64,000 bases of DNA from Pterobdella sp. o SKG-2022 (GCA_964035795.1 OZ038326.1:6995759-7059758), one strand, 5' to 3'. Shown: positions 1 to 12,599, counted from the stretch's first letter. Program-made: numbers and translations. The notes: generated by a model from the letters alone, not told the origin.

Positions 1-240
1 CCCATGCTAGTATGGAATCAGAAGCAAAACGATGATGCTTTCAAAATATATTTGTTTTAAAAGAAACTATTGTTTTGATAAGTTAGATTTTATCCAAATA
101 AATCTGATTTAATAAAATTAAGTTCAACTTATAAACTGCTTTGTGTCGCTTAGTTAAAAATCCAAATAAATCTGAGTTAATTAAATTGTCATAGTGAAAA
201 ATTTGGTTATTCGGAACATAAGTCAGTATTGATTTCCGGC

Positions 241-298
241 TATTTTCCGTCATAAGTAAGTACGGAGTCTATTTTCCGTCATAAGTAAGTACGGAGTC
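241..298. repeat. 29-bp tandem duplication (2 units)
   Basis: Two adjacent identical 29-bp units (starting TATTTTCCGTCATAAG) at 241-269 and 270-298. The same pair is in copy B at 16,229-16,286. It lies in the intron region upstream of Lifeguard exon 5. No function is apparent. Confidence 0.9.
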
Positions 299-552
299 TA
301 TTGTTTGATTTTACACTAGCCACAATCTAACAAGTATATTTGGAAACGCAAATAAATTTTAGAGAGACGAAGGAGTAGAGTTCTGTGAAACAACTATTTC
401 TTCACCGAAACCCTCATTCGGGGAAATGCATCGATATATTTGGTCACCATTGCATTTCACTTGATAATCTCTCCACTCTGCATCTTGCTCTTTTTTTCAC
501 ATAAGAAATCTTAAATTTGAATGTGTGTAAAAAAGCAACATTATACTTGAAT

Positions 553-727
553 GCCCGTATAGCTCAGTGGTAGAGCATTAGACTAATTATCTAGAGTTAC
601 CGGGTTCGATCTCGCGTGGGCCGACAATTAGCACCTGTTTTACAGTTTGTTTTCGCTACTTCAAATTTGTAGCAAACGCTTTGATCTATAGGGAAAAGTG
701 CTTTATAAATACCGCGTTACAATACAA
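553..727 (+). mobile_element. tRNA-derived SINE (copy A)
   Basis: The head resembles a tRNA, with an A-box-like TAGCTCAGTGGTAGAGC, an anticodon-like loop CTAATTA (AAT, Ile-like) and a B-box GGGTTCGATC. The acceptor ends pair only partly. A tRNA-unrelated body follows, ending in a LINE-like tail (GTGCTTTATAAATACCGC). A diverged copy at 39,354-39,527 shares head, body and tail, which identifies a SINE family rather than a tRNA gene. It sits in intron sequence of the Lifeguard gene. Confidence 0.85.
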
Positions 728-1933
728 TGCCTCCTTCAACTGGTTACTCTTGTTTTTAAGTAAGGTAAAGATGCATGTGATTTTATTATCTGTTTTAGTT
801 CATGATTTAAGTGATCTTCATAAAAAATTTTCGTGCTTGCAATTCTTTTTGAAGCTGGTTCTGTTTTTGTTATTTTCAATATATTTGCTCCACCCTCTGG
901 CGAGGAAAACGGGCTTCAAACTAAATGATGATGATATAAGTGTAAACTTCATACGGCCTAATGTGTTTGATGATAGCTTATAGTGAATCATAGTATATTT
1001 TTGGAGGAATGCTTTTAAACAAAAAATTTCTTTTTAAAATATAAAATCAAAAATTATTAAACAAAGACTTCAATGTCTCTAAAAGGAATTATTATTATTA
1101 TCATTATTATTAAATAAAACATGTTGTTAAGTCCTATTTCCAGGGATTATTTAGAAAATAAAAGATGCACAAGATAGCATATTTTGGCTCGTTAATTATT
1201 TCTTTTGAACGTGACATTTTCAAGAATGATTCCAATTTGTGAAGCATATTGGTTCACCTACCATGAAGCAATCTCTAAATTTCAATTTCTAATATCTTAA
1301 ATTAATAATGTTTTGATAAGGTAGTCTTCAACAAATTCTCTATTATAGTTTTTACCAACGCAAAGTCTTATTGATGAAAATGCACGAATCTTTTCATAAA
1401 ACTAACACCATAAGATAACATAAAAAACTTTTGTGTTGCTAATAAAAGATTTAATTACTGATCGATTGATATCATAGTGCTTCTCCTCATTATCTTCATT
1501 TCTCACTAGCAGGGAAACGGAGGAATCATGTCATGATAATGTTATGAATAATCATTATCAACAATGATCAACCAATCAAATCTTCTTTGTAACCTCTTTT
1601 CTTTAAAACTCGATCAATAATTATGATGATGATGTAATAATAATTTCTCATGACCACACATGAGTCACACACATCCATAACATTTCATGCTATCCTCTAT
1701 TTTCCACATGATGATGGTGTTGACGAAAGTGATGATGATTGTGGTGTCAATAATAAAGATGGTTTTTCACCTCACCCTCTGCTATGTACAATGAACAGAA
1801 TGATGATGATGACGATGTTGCACACTCATATTTATTTTTTCATGTTGTTTTGAGAAATTGATTGGTTTGGAAGCGTTATAATAAATCCAACACTCCACGT
1901 TTTGATAACATCATGCACACCATCACATCGCAG

Positions 1934-4900
1934 TGGAGTGTTCGTTGTGACGTACTTCATCCTGGCATGCCCATGTTGCAAGGGGGTGAGAAGGAGGTGG
2001 CCCTGGAACTTCATATGTCTCCTGCTGCTTGTGCGTTTCTTTGTTTTTTCGTTTGGTTGTGTTTTTGTTCAATGAATTCCACTTTAGATCAAGGATTTGA
2101 AAATTGATAGATACTTGATTCTATATAATTTCTTCAAATTATGAGGAGTTTATTCAAAAAATCAGCTTTAATTTTCAATAAAATAAAACTTTATCATAAT
2201 TCATTTAAGAATTTGAAAATATATCGTTATGAAATTCAAGTTATTGAAGAGCATACGATGTCTCTGAAAGACTATAAAAATTTGATCAAAATTATCAAGT
2301 GTTTGTTGCAGGTTGTTGTGTTGGGTTTTTAAGGCTTTGTTTTGTTGTGACATAAAAGTTGAGCATTATGTGTTGTGAATTACATTAATGAAGTGTGAAG
2401 GCCAAACAGTGGAAATTTTAAGATTAATGGACATTTTATCATAAATACTTTTAAAAATAGAGGCAACCTTTCACTTCATAACATTACACCAAGATCAAAA
2501 GCTTCATAAATTTTTACTAATAAACTCATTAAGAGTAGAATGACAGAAATGAGTAAGACTAGAATTTTAATGCGTTATTTTTTATTCACATGTTGCATCC
2601 CAGCCATCTATCACCCATACAAAAATCATGGGTACACCTAATTGAACATGATCATTTCAGACCCTGGCAATGGCTTACATGACAGGCACCATCACTGCGT
2701 TAGTAGACCTCACAATGGCTTGAGTTTGTATGTTTATACAGCCATTTTTAATGACACGTTGTTGCTATTGTGGCCACAAAGGAACAACATTTGTTTTGCC
2801 ACTTTTGTTGGAATTTTCTCGTGACTTGAAATGTATTCAATAATGTCATAAATACAATATACCAAGGCTCACTTTAGTAAGTACGCATATATGTATGTTT
2901 ACAGCTTAAATTAAAATGAAGTCGAACTCTGTGGCAGATTCTACAACACAAAGATAGTGCTGATCGCCGTGGGAGTGTCAGCTGGAGTGTGTTTGATCAT
3001 CTCTATCTTTGCCATTCAAACCAAGGTGGGTCAGTTTATGCGTAAGCTTTCAGAGGGATGGGAATTATGGACTTAATGTCAGGTTTTGGATGTTTGTAAC
3101 TAATTATAAACTTGTAGTAGGAAAGGAAACGCACAAATTTTAAGATTTTAAATCTGTCATCAAGGGTTTTTTTTTTACTATGATGGTACTGAACTCAGTG
3201 AGTTTCAAGATAACTCTTCCATAATTACATTATTCTAAAAAATTGAAAAATTTCAAAAAAGCAATCTAGAATTTAAAAGTGAAAAAGTATTTAAAAAAAG
3301 AGTCCAGCAACTAGCTGGGCTACCCCATTTTTTGAAACAACAACCCACTTTAATTACTTGTGGAATGTCATTGGATCTTGTAGCATGCTTGATTAAAAGA
3401 ACTTCTTAGCGTTGGTGCTTTGGAGACTTGCCACCCATGCTTACGAATGAAGAAGTTTCTGCAGAATTGCTGTTTGAGATCTGTAATCCTCTCACAAAAA
3501 GATATCCGATTCATTTGTATTTACACACAGAAAGATACCAAAGTTCACCATTTTGATACCTTACAATGAAAAGCTAGGATTAGTCTACAATGAAGGCTCA
3601 CATGTGGTGGACTAGGCGGGTGGACGTGTGGTTTGGAGGCCACTTGATTAAGTGACTAGCGGATGTGTGAATGATGTTGTGAAAAGCTTTGGAGAAGTTG
3701 GCTGGAATATAGGGGGGGGTGTCTGCTCGTGGTGGCGTGGAGGGCATGGGAGAAGCAGATAGGGTTCTTCTAGCAAAGGGGTCTGCAATGATTCTGCCTG
3801 TCACCACATTTGCTTAGCTTAGATTCAAGCAGTGTCAAATGATGAAGTAATATAAAAGTAACACTTGGAAACATTTTTTAATTAGAATGACTGAATAAAA
3901 ATTACTAAAAACTAAATTTGTGAAAATGAAAAGATTGCACTGTTAATGAGAAGCTTCGTACTTTGTAATGAAAACTATAAGTGTTTGAAAAATTGTTGTT
4001 TCACTTTTGCTGGAGAAAATAATTTTTATAAATGTTAAGGAAATGTTCTCATAAAAACCTCACGTTTTCTACATATAATGAGGCTTTACGGGGATTCAAT
4101 ACATAATCGTTTAGCGGAAGTTGCCATGTGAAACACTTGTCATCTGAAATCAAATGATTTCCTTGAATCATAATTTCATCTTAATTGTGGTAACTTGATT
4201 GTTTCATAACTGTTTGATGAGTAATTAGAAAAATGTGCCATCTAAGGGGCTACATAACTAGGTGACATTAAAATTTTTTTTTGTAATCTTTTGTCTGAAA
4301 TATTGTAAAATCGTTTGAACTTTTCAAAAATTTATAGGAAATTATAATGAACAAAAAATAACAAAAATTTTCAATTTATTTTGTCTAATTGTCAACCAAC
4401 TCAATTTTTGACTTTTGGGTTCACTTCCTACCCACATCGTCAAATATATTGATATGCTTACTTCTATAATGCTCAACCATCCGCAGATTGATTTCACGTT
4501 GTGCAGGGGTTGCTTGTGTGTCTTCTCCCTCATCTTCTGCGGCTTCAGCATTGCTGTTCTGGTGGTGGGCATCAAGTACGGCTTTAATGAGGTCTGTATT
4601 TATTTTCTGTTTCATTCCACAGACTATTTTCATTTAACATCACTATATTCAATCATTATTCACGTTAATATCATTTTATGTTGTAATATACAATTGTGTT
4701 AGAATATAGTTATATTATTGTAGAATATCATGTTATATTATAAAATATTCAACAATATATTATAGAGACCAAGTATACATTTACCTTAATAGAAAAATTA
4801 TGTCCAAACCATGCTAGTATAGAAACGAACTTAACGATAATGATAACTTTTACAAACCTCACAACGAAACAGACTCTCGACCTGGTGTACGCCTGCATTG

Positions 4901-5265
4901 GAGCCTTGCTCTTTGCCATGGTGAGTCATTTTTTATTAATCATCGGTAGGGTATTAGAAGTCCAACGGTGTCCTAGTGTGGCGCTTGTGTCATTCAGGGT
5001 CTCAGTTGAGATTCATAATGTTCAAAGTAGTTTTGATTGAGCACAAATCACCCCGTTGAGCACAAATCACCCCGTTGAGCACTGATACTCACTGCCACAA
5101 CAGTATCTGTTGGTGGACACTCAAATGATGGTGGGTGGAGACAATCGCAAGCATCAGATCAGTCCTGAGGAGTACATATATGCAGCTTTGCAGTTGTACC
5201 TCGATATGGTGGATCTCTTCCTCATGATTTTGCGCATCGTTGGCAACAAGAAGGTCTCTGGTTGA
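1934..5265 (+). CDS. Lifeguard/TMBIM membrane protein, exons 5-10 only (copy A)
   Basis: Exons at 1934-2030, 2661-2698, 2938-3025, 4487-4591, 4873-4920 and 5104-5265 are identical in sequence to those of the complete gene in copy B. They encode membrane segments 2-7 and the C-terminus, including the family hallmark [14 protein letters not shown] and the LLVDTQMM and [15 protein letters not shown] motifs. Exons 1-4 are not in the window to the left; they may lie beyond position 1 or be absent. If absent, this is a promoterless fragment. If the repeat is an assembly artefact, this locus does not exist separately. Confidence 0.85.
5037..5074. repeat. 19-bp tandem duplication before the last Lifeguard exon
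   Basis: Two copies of TTGAGCACAAATCACCCCG plus a partial third, 30 bp upstream of the acceptor of exon 10. The same is present at 21,025-21,062 in copy B. Confidence 0.85.
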
Positions 5266-6618
5266 TGTATTGTGGGGCTTGATGTTGTGTTGTTTTAGTT
5301 GATGGGTAGTTAGTGTTCTGTTATTGTGGTTTACAGGGGATGGATGGGTGGGTGATTGGTGTTCTGTTATTGTGAGGGTCGGTAATGGGTGGGTGTTTTG
5401 AGGGTTTTTATAGTGTGTTTTTGTATGTTTTCTATATAAATTTTGGTAAATTATTGGTTGAAGGGGAATTGATTGCTGGTTGTTATGTTGACTTATAAGC
5501 GATGTTCACCTGTGGAAGGAACGCTCAAACTTTTTGAGATTTTTCTTGCATGTATTAAAGTAGTAATTGACACTTCAAAAAACTTTGTTAGCGTTTTATT
5601 TATATAGGTTTTTAAGCTGTTATTTGGGTTGGAATGAGATAAAAATGTGCTGGGTTTGTTTTAGTTAAGATTTTAAAATCGTTCATCTAGCTTTTCATGT
5701 CTTTTTTCACTTTCAAATAATGATGGCTATATTGTAATTGAATTTTAAACTTACTCATCACTATTTTAAAATTGTTTTAACAATTAGCTAGTATGAAAAC
5801 GAACGTGGAACAATGATGATTATTATTATTAGTTTGCAGGACGCACAGTTTACAAATTAGGTTTGCTGCAGAGGCACTTAATGATGAATATATATTTATG
5901 ATCAAACTGCTTTTAAATTGGATTACTTATCATACACGAGTATTTTTTAAAATGTTAGAGAAATTCTACCTTATATCAAGCTTTTGTAATTTATTACTGA
6001 AATTCGCATTTTCTTTCGTTATGCTTGCTGTCAATCATGAATTGAAAAACCTCGATTGAATTGGTTAATCATATTTCAGTTTTGTACATCAGTTTCAAAT
6101 TTCGGTTATTTTTTTTACCTTTTTTTCAAATGTATTATTACTTCATTTATCGTTTGTTTCATTCTCACTATATTTTCTGATATTTGTAAATCAAGAATAT
6201 TTTAAACTCAAAAATGTTTTTAAGCTTTTTCATTTAAAGGTTTGATGTTGTTCTGTTAGTTTTAGAGACTCGATAATCTTTATGTGCTTTAGAAACTATG
6301 TTAGATCGCAGCATCTGAAATATTAAATCTCTAGGTTTTGCTAATGCATAATAATCAAGAATTAACTTTTTTGGCTTTGATCAAATTCGAGGAATAGATA
6401 TAAAAATGGAGGTTTTAGATTCGAATGTCAATTAAAAAATCATAATGGTTTCCTCAAGTCTAATATTGAGTTATTTAACATAAAACACATTTTCGAGCTT
6501 TGACAACTTGGCATGAAGTTTCTTTTTCTGTTTGTAAAAATTGGTCTACACGCTTAGTTAACTTCCATTTACTTTGTGTTGTTTTAAGAAAATTTAAAAT
6601 AGCATGCTAACGTTTTAT

Positions 6619-6695
6619 AATAAGGCTATACTTATCGAAAATTATAGATTCTTTTTTAAATAAATGTATAAATCCTCAATTGATGTTTTTAAAGT
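6619..6695. repeat. Foldback family 2, half copy (copy A)
   Basis: This segment (AAGGCTATACTTATCGAAAA followed by a TTATAGATTC-like stretch and TCAATTGATG) matches one arm of the palindrome at 57,992-58,158 and the half copy at 55,227-55,302. Copy B equivalent: 22,607-22,683. Confidence 0.65.
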
Positions 6696-6991
6696 TTAGT
6701 TGCTACACAAAACATACATACAATGTCCCTGAAAAATAACTATGAATTTTACATGGTGAACATTGGCATGTGAAGTCAAAACCCTTTAACCACATTTTAG
6801 TTGATTTTTTCATCAATTTGAATGAGATATTAAGTACATGAGAAGAAAAACTTCTTGAATCCTTCTTCATCATGCTTATCCAGTCGAAACTTAATGATCG
6901 AAAGATATAAGAGTATGAATGCCATTTAGCAGTTACATCACTTCAACTTATTGAATGAAGTACAAATAGTCTGAATCTAAAAGTAAGGACA

Positions 6992-7145
6992 ACAAACAAA
7001 AAGTATTTATTAAATGATACGAAGCTTTTCGTAAAGCTAGCTTGCATTATCAAGTGTTAATCATTATCACTTGTTTATATATATAGGCTAGCCTTACGAG
7101 AAGCTTGGCGTCATTTAACTAATTGGATGTTAACGAATAAACTTT
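6992..7145. repeat. Foldback element, family 1 (imperfect palindrome, copy A)
   Basis: Two inverted arms, each carrying an imperfect form of the family core CGAAGCTTTTCGT followed by a CTTGCATTATCAAGTG-like segment. The arms are separated by a short AT-rich centre around 7,050. The outer parts are TATTTATTAA-like. The same family occurs at 43,471-43,627 (perfect arms) and 53,846-53,980. Copy B equivalent: 22,980-23,133. Confidence 0.8.
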
Positions 7146-8288
7146 TAAAATTTTGGATACGAAGCGCTATACTGCTTTGGGGTTGTCACAACGTCATTTT
7201 GAAGTTTATATTAGTTACCTGAAGAATTTATGGAGTAATATTGGATAGCTTTTTTTTATTAAAATATATATTAAAAATTTGTTTCGCTTTTATGATTGAC
7301 ATCCTAAAATGAGTTTATTTGGTTAATTTCCAAGCGGCCTATAGTAAAGATTTTCTCAACTTTATCATGCGTGGCTGTTTGAACCGTCTCAACGAGGTTC
7401 CCAGCCCCAGGTTGTTCTGCTTGGAGCGCGAAAGCTAGTGGTTTTTTTTGCAAAAATTTGACATCTGGTCAGTGTTTGGTTGGGGAAAAATGGAGGTTTT
7501 TATGATTTGTGCTAGTTTGGGACATTTCGTTTAACCACATTGTCAACTTTTTAAACTCTTAGATTTTTTTAAAACAAGCCGTATTATCAAAATAGTGTAA
7601 GGTCTTGAGAGTTTCTTAAATTGGTTTTAAATTGATTTGGTTGGTTTAAGCACACGTTTTTGGTGCAAAATTTTCAAGTCTGAAACGTACGATAACAAAG
7701 ATTAGTAATTATAAAAAAGTGATAATAATCACAGTAATCAAAGCAAACAAAAACATCCGATCGGAAGTTTTGTAAAGAGAATTTGATTAAGAATAGAATA
7801 TGAAAACTGAGCTATGATCACTTGATAATGTAAGCTAGTGTTACTAAAAGCTTCGTGACTTTTTGAATGAATACTTTATTTGATTTAGTCTGTTCTACGT
7901 CATCAAAATTGAACAAGCTAAGTGAATGTCAACCAATGCTGTTGTGCAGTGTTTTTTCATTAGGTTTCATTACTTGATGGCCTAGAATAGCCTGAACCAA
8001 TAAAGAAGGAAAAAAACCCAGTATCTATTGATATGAAACACAAGTCTTTTTGTTGAAAATTCTTAAATTATCGAATGATAGTGTAAGATTTTCTTACGAA
8101 AAGTTTTTCAGTTAAAACAGTTCCCACAAGTAAATATCATCTTTTTGATAGTTTTTTTAACTTTTTTAGTTTCAAAAGTAATCATTCAATTTAAAACTGT
8201 TGTATACTAAGTCGCCATTGTTGTATCTTCTATATTTTGAGCTGGTTGTTTACTGAACAAAGAAACTTTTATTAACAAGATAGAAACA

Positions 8289-8755
8289 ATGAATATAATT
8301 TCAGAACACTAGTAAGTTTATTAAGATACGAAGCTTTTCGTTAACAACGTAACATTTTCAAGTATGAGAAACCGTTTTATTGATATTACTATGGCAACAG
8401 ATAAAAGTTAATTCTAAACCCCATATGCTCCTTTGAAGGCAGTATGGTTTCGTCAGAAGATTTCCCTTGCAATTGCCCGTGGCAATGCTACCAGCATTCT
8501 TTCCCGTTTCCGTTCTTCTTCCTCTTAAGTGCAGTTTTTTCTTTTTTCTATATCTCAGTTTTCATCTTCACCAATGCATCATTTGTATATTTTTTATAAC
8601 CCCATAATTATTGCACAAAATATTACTAAAATAATAAAGTGACGTGGACTATAATGTAAATCAGAGATAATAAAAAAAATGAAAATGTGTAAACAACTCT
8701 AATAAAATAAGGCCTATTATGTAACACCATTTCTAAATAATAATAAATTCCTAAT
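8289..8755 (-). mobile_element. PLE 3' end in inverted orientation (copy A)
   Basis: Reverse complement of the 3' end of the PLE at 28.3-30.1 kb, from its extreme end through the 3' UTR into the last codons of the endonuclease ORF (breaks near 8,753). A 13-bp sequence CAAGATAGAAACA at 8,276-8,288 sits just outside and is the left target-site duplication. The right partner exists only in copy B (30,113-30,125). Confidence 0.85.
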
Positions 8756-8804
8756 CTTGCAGTTCATGAATGTTGCAAAGATATATCATAAAAGCTATGG
8801 AATG

Positions 8805-11800
8805 AGAAGGACTTACTTACTTAGGCCGACTTTTAAGTCGAGCCAAAGTGATGAAGCTTCTCCATGATTCCCTGTCCAGCATTGCGTTCTCAATTTCTTT
8901 AGTGCTTTCTAGGTCACTGTCTCACGCCAGAGTGTCAACATAATTTATTGCTTTTCTTCCTCTTTTTGGGTTTCTTGCCAAAGGTTGCCACAGAACAAGT
9001 TTCGAAGCTATCTCTTCTCGGTGCCGAACACAATGACCGGCAAGTCTCAGTCTACGCTCTCTAACCTTACAGCTTAATTTTGGCAGATCACCGTACAGTT
9101 CTTCATTTGTCACGTGTTGTTTCTAAGATATGTTTAATGCCATTCTAAGCATTCTGGTATAAGCTCCATTTAGTGATTTAGTTAAAGCAGAAGAGTCCAT
9201 GTTTCAGAGTTATAGAGCAGCACTGACTCGACCGTCACCAGAAATAACCTGATTTTTATTTCTCTGCTCATTGATGACTTCCAGATTTTTTCAAGTTTGT
9301 GACAAGCCATCCATGCCTGCGCCTTCCTAGCTTTCACATCATGTTGACAGCATTTCATCCAACCACCTAATTACTTGAAATTGTCAACTTCTTCGATGAA
9401 ACCATCACTGATAGATTTGATGTCATTGATACTATCCTTGTTAAACCTCATCATTTTGGTCTTTTTGGCATTGCAGTATAATCCATTTTTTGCAGCTTCA
9501 AATTCAACTCGGTTCAGGAGCTTTTTGGCCTGAGCAATTTCGTGACATATGAGGGCGATATCATCAGCATAATCGAGATTAGTTTTTAATTCTGCTGAAT
9601 ATCGACGACTTCTTTTTGGATTAAGAATAAAACCAAGTTCTTCTTTACCATCAATGGCCATCTTGATAATTTTGTCAATAATAATGGTGAAGATATTGGG
9701 CCAGTGTGTCCCCTTGAAGAACGTCTCTTAAACTTTCAAAATGTTCAGTTTCACCATCAGGAGAAAGTACCTTAGCTCTTGTTCCCTCGTATAGTTTTCG
9801 TATGGCATTGACAAGTTCGTTTGGAATTTCATATGCTTTGAGGATTTGCATCATTTTTGCTCTGTGAACGCTATCAAATGCTTTACTGAAATCCACAAAA
9901 ACTATGGTTTCAGGAACATTATTTCTTTTTGCTTCTTCAATTATTCTTCGAAGGGCTAGAATGTGAGCTGTGGTATTTCTTTTAAGTCGAAATCCATTTT
10001 GGTTGTTTCTAAGTAGCGGGTCTAGTTGAGGTTGAATTCGATTTAGTATAAGCTTGTTCACTACTTTCGACATGACAGCTGACAGACCGATTCTTCTATA
10101 GTTTGATGCATTACTGAGGTCCCCGTCTTTTGGTAGAGGTAGAATGTTGATGTCAGACCATTGTTGGGGCTTGTGACCGTCTAAAAGAAGTGAGTTAGCA
10201 AATTCTAAAACGATGTCGTCTATATTGCAGTATTTCAATAGTTCGTTTGGAATACCGTCTTCACCAAAAACTTTTCAAAGCTTAAGATATTTTTTCACTG
10301 CAAAATATGCTTTTTTGGTGAAAGGCCCAGTTTCTATCTGTAAATCTTCAAATATTGTTTGAACCTGGGCACCACAATCATCTGATATTGTAGGTTCCTT
10401 ACCCAGTAAATAGCTGAAATGATTGTACCAGCTTCTGATCCTTTCACCTTTGTTCTTGCCTTTGAGAATGTCTTTTTTGGAGCTTCTACGACCACTTACA
10501 TCTTTTATGAAATTCCAGCACTTGGAGCATTGACCACGTTTGGCTGCTGTTTCAATTAATGTAATTTTCTGTGCCAATTGTTCTTCGCATAGGCTGTTGT
10601 AAATTCTATAAAGTTTCGCTTTCTCTGATTGGAGGTTTTCACTGGTAGTTTCATTTGCCTCTCTTTGATTTAAATCAAACGCTTTTTGAACTTTATATCT
10701 TTGTTCAATAACCTTTTCATTATTTGCGAAGTTTGTCTTGTTTTTGTGTTCTCTTGTTTGAAGAAGTAAGTGAGCCGTTTCATTGTTTGCTTTTATTAGC
10801 TTATCATATTTTTCCGTGATATCTTCACCCTCAATACATAATTCAGCGTATCTATTTCTTAGCTGAATCGTATATTGATGTTGCAACTCTTCATTGTTGC
10901 TGAGTGCTGACCAGTTGTATAATTTCTTTTGTGCCGGTGTTTTGACTTTTCTAAGACTAAGTTTCAATCGAGCAGAAATGACTCGATGGTCGGAACCAAT
11001 GCTCGCAAAGGAACTCGCCTTTACATTCTTGATCGAATTTTTCCACTTTTTGTTAATGAGAATGTAATCTTGTTGCGATTTTGTTCCTCCCATATCTGAT
11101 AGGTAGGTCCATAGTTTTCCGGACTTTTTATGAAAACAGGTGTTTGCTATCATCAAATTGTTTTCTTTAGATAAGTTAAAAAGAAGTGCTCCATTATGAT
11201 TCGTTCCTTGGTGATATGTGTACTTTGCTGTTTCATTTCCAATGTGAGCGTTGCTAGTAACGATTACCAGAACAATGTTGTGATTGGGACATTCTTTGAT
11301 GGAGTCACTCAGCAAGCTGTAAGGCTCACTGTTGCCCTCCACATGAGAATAATGAACAAGGAGAGTAGTTGCAGGATTTCCATAGAAGTCTACTCTGAGG
11401 ATTCTAAGGCTGATAGCATTAATGATTGTAATGCAATCCTTCAACTTATTATTCATCATGAGTCCAACCCCGCCATTTGGCACATTTTGGTTATTTTGCC
11501 ATGCACTTGAGGTTATGAGTAGATATCCATTAACCACTTTGTAGTTGATGGAATCGCTATGCATAATCTTGTGATCATCCAGTCCAATTATTTCCACACC
11601 GTTAGCTTTCGTCAAATGGAACAGTTCCGCCTGTTTAGCCTGACTGCGCAATGTTCTCACGTTCTGAAACGCAACGATTAAGCTTTTGCGACAGTCTAAT
11701 GTTTGGCGACCTGTTCTGCATTTACCATCAGATGTACTCCTTCCAGGAGAATTTGAGAGCATATCGTCATTCTAGTTCAATAATGAACATGCTTGTACAG

Positions 11801-12300
11801 AAACAGGTCTTGAGTTAGGGGCTTCAACCCTAGTGCTGCGGTCATTCTTCATCATTTGGCTTTTCAGTGGCTTTATTAACTAGTGCTCGCCACGACTACT
11901 AGCAGGTGCTTTTATTCTCAGAATAACACATCTCAAAGTTTCTGTTCTTCCATGAACTGCTTGAGAAACAACAAGAAGGAAATGTCTTCAGCTTGCCGTA
12001 GACTTTTCACAGACGCAGAGGCGGAAGCAGGAAAGTTTTGCACCATTGCCCTATGTTAGCCGGATCGCAGCCTTTCACTGCCAGTGTCAGATCTGTCCGC
12101 CTTGAGAGGCCCTACCTGAAACACAAGTTTCCGACGGCATAACTCTGACACAAACCTGTTACCATCCCCCACCGCGCGGAGGTCAGGGTTGGACTTTTTG
12201 AGAAGAACTATCATGTAAATTAGAGGCAACAAAATAAAATAAAATAACCGGCGAGATTTTTTGCGACAGTAAAAACTCATAAATACGAAAATTCATCAGT
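8805..12300 (-). mobile_element. RTE-like LINE, near full length but inactivated (copy A)
   Basis: Non-LTR retrotransposon on the minus strand. Its 3' end near 8,808 has a short AAGT repeat tail, which suits RTE-type elements. The 5' part (about 11,763-12,300) is more GC-rich and untranslated. It encodes an apurinic-like endonuclease followed by a reverse transcriptase and a C-terminal segment. Endonuclease marks: SLIVAFQNVRTL at the start and GSDHRVISARLKL at the end. RT marks: FVDFSKAFDSVHR and LDYADDIAL. It sits between an inverted PLE end and a plus-strand PLE body, so it is nested in a PLE. The assignment to the RTE group is by motif memory. Confidence 0.85.
8922..11762 (-). pseudogene. 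Broken ORF2 (endonuclease-RT) of the RTE-like LINE (copy A)
   Basis: The reading frame runs 11,762 to 10,275 (495 residues, endonuclease domain). It meets an in-frame TGA at 10,272-10,274 and resumes in the same frame with GIPNELLKYCN. A 1-bp frameshift near 9,690 follows GDTLA and breaks it again. The RT continues at 9,661-9,371 with the intact catalytic box YADD, then a TAA replaces the expected Tyr in the FKYLG motif at the end of that piece. A last piece at 9,113-8,922 (ELYGDLPKLSCKVRERRLRL) is the usual C-terminus before the 3' end. At least three independent lesions mean it cannot make a full-length protein. Confidence 0.85.
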
Positions 12301-12309
12301 TATTAATAG

Positions 12310-12593
12310 AAATAATTCAAAATACGTCCAATAATTGATCAAACTGGTACTTGCTACTACAATCTTAGAAAATTCCTTGCTGATTACCTTAAACCCCTGG
12401 CTGAAAATCAATTTACTGTTTCCAACACGCAATCCTTTCATTCCCTCTTGAACAGTTTACCCCCACTCCAACATGACGAGGAAGATGTCTCTTATGACAT
12501 TGAGTCTCTCTTAACTAATGTTCCGATCAGAGAGACCATTGACTACATCAACAAAGAAATTTATGAATTAGGGAAACTTCCCCTTCTGTGCAG
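12310..12593 (+). mobile_element. PLE body, truncated at the repeat boundary (copy A)
   Basis: The sequence encodes the start of the PLE reverse transcriptase (LADYLKPLAENQFTVSN, then [17 protein letters not shown]). It stops at 12,593 right after CTTCTGTGCAG. In copy B the same ORF continues for another 1.07 kb. The truncation point is exactly the end of the 12.6-kb direct repeat. Confidence 0.9.
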
Positions 12594-12599
12594 ATTGGA

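Larger units (their letters stand above)
1..1933. other. Intron sequence upstream of Lifeguard exon 5 (copy A)
   Basis: Equivalent to intron 4 in copy B (15,735-17,921). It holds a LINE-type 3' tail at 1-40, the 29-bp tandem pair, one SINE and several ATT/GAT-rich runs. The short ORFs at 681-983 and 1650-1853 overlap repeats or low-complexity runs and have no splice context. I see no exon here. Confidence 0.7.
5266..8275. other. Gene-poor 3' flank of Lifeguard (copy A)
   Basis: The first 140 bases after the stop codon are strongly G/T-rich on the plus strand, then the sequence becomes AT-rich. It contains a degraded LINE tail near 5,790-5,830, a half copy of foldback family 2 (6,619-6,695), a full copy of foldback family 1 (6,992-7,145) and two half copies (7,815-7,885, 8,048-8,115). 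A small GC-rich pocket lies at 7,365-7,440. No gene is recognised. The same region recurs at 21,254-24,263. Confidence 0.7.
1..12593. repeat. Long direct repeat, copy A
   Basis: This block recurs at 15,989-28,581 at a constant offset of 15,988 with no indel that I found; the one substitution noticed is C at 11,610 against T at 27,598. It contains Lifeguard exons 5-10, the gene's 3' flank, an inverted PLE end, a degenerate minus-strand LINE and the first part of a PLE reverse transcriptase ORF. The right edge is sharp and lies inside that ORF. The left edge coincides with the window edge, so the repeat may extend further left. Such identity across introns and dead transposons means either a very recent duplication or an assembly artefact (two haplotypes or a misjoin). 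Confidence 0.97.

Noticed and set aside
553..625. tRNA-Ile(AAT) gene
   Set aside because: A and B boxes are present, but the acceptor stem pairs poorly, a SINE body and LINE-like tail follow, and a diverged full copy exists at 39,354.
681..983. 100-residue ORF after the SINE
   Set aside because: It starts inside the SINE tail and runs into AT-rich intron sequence; no family resemblance and no splice context.
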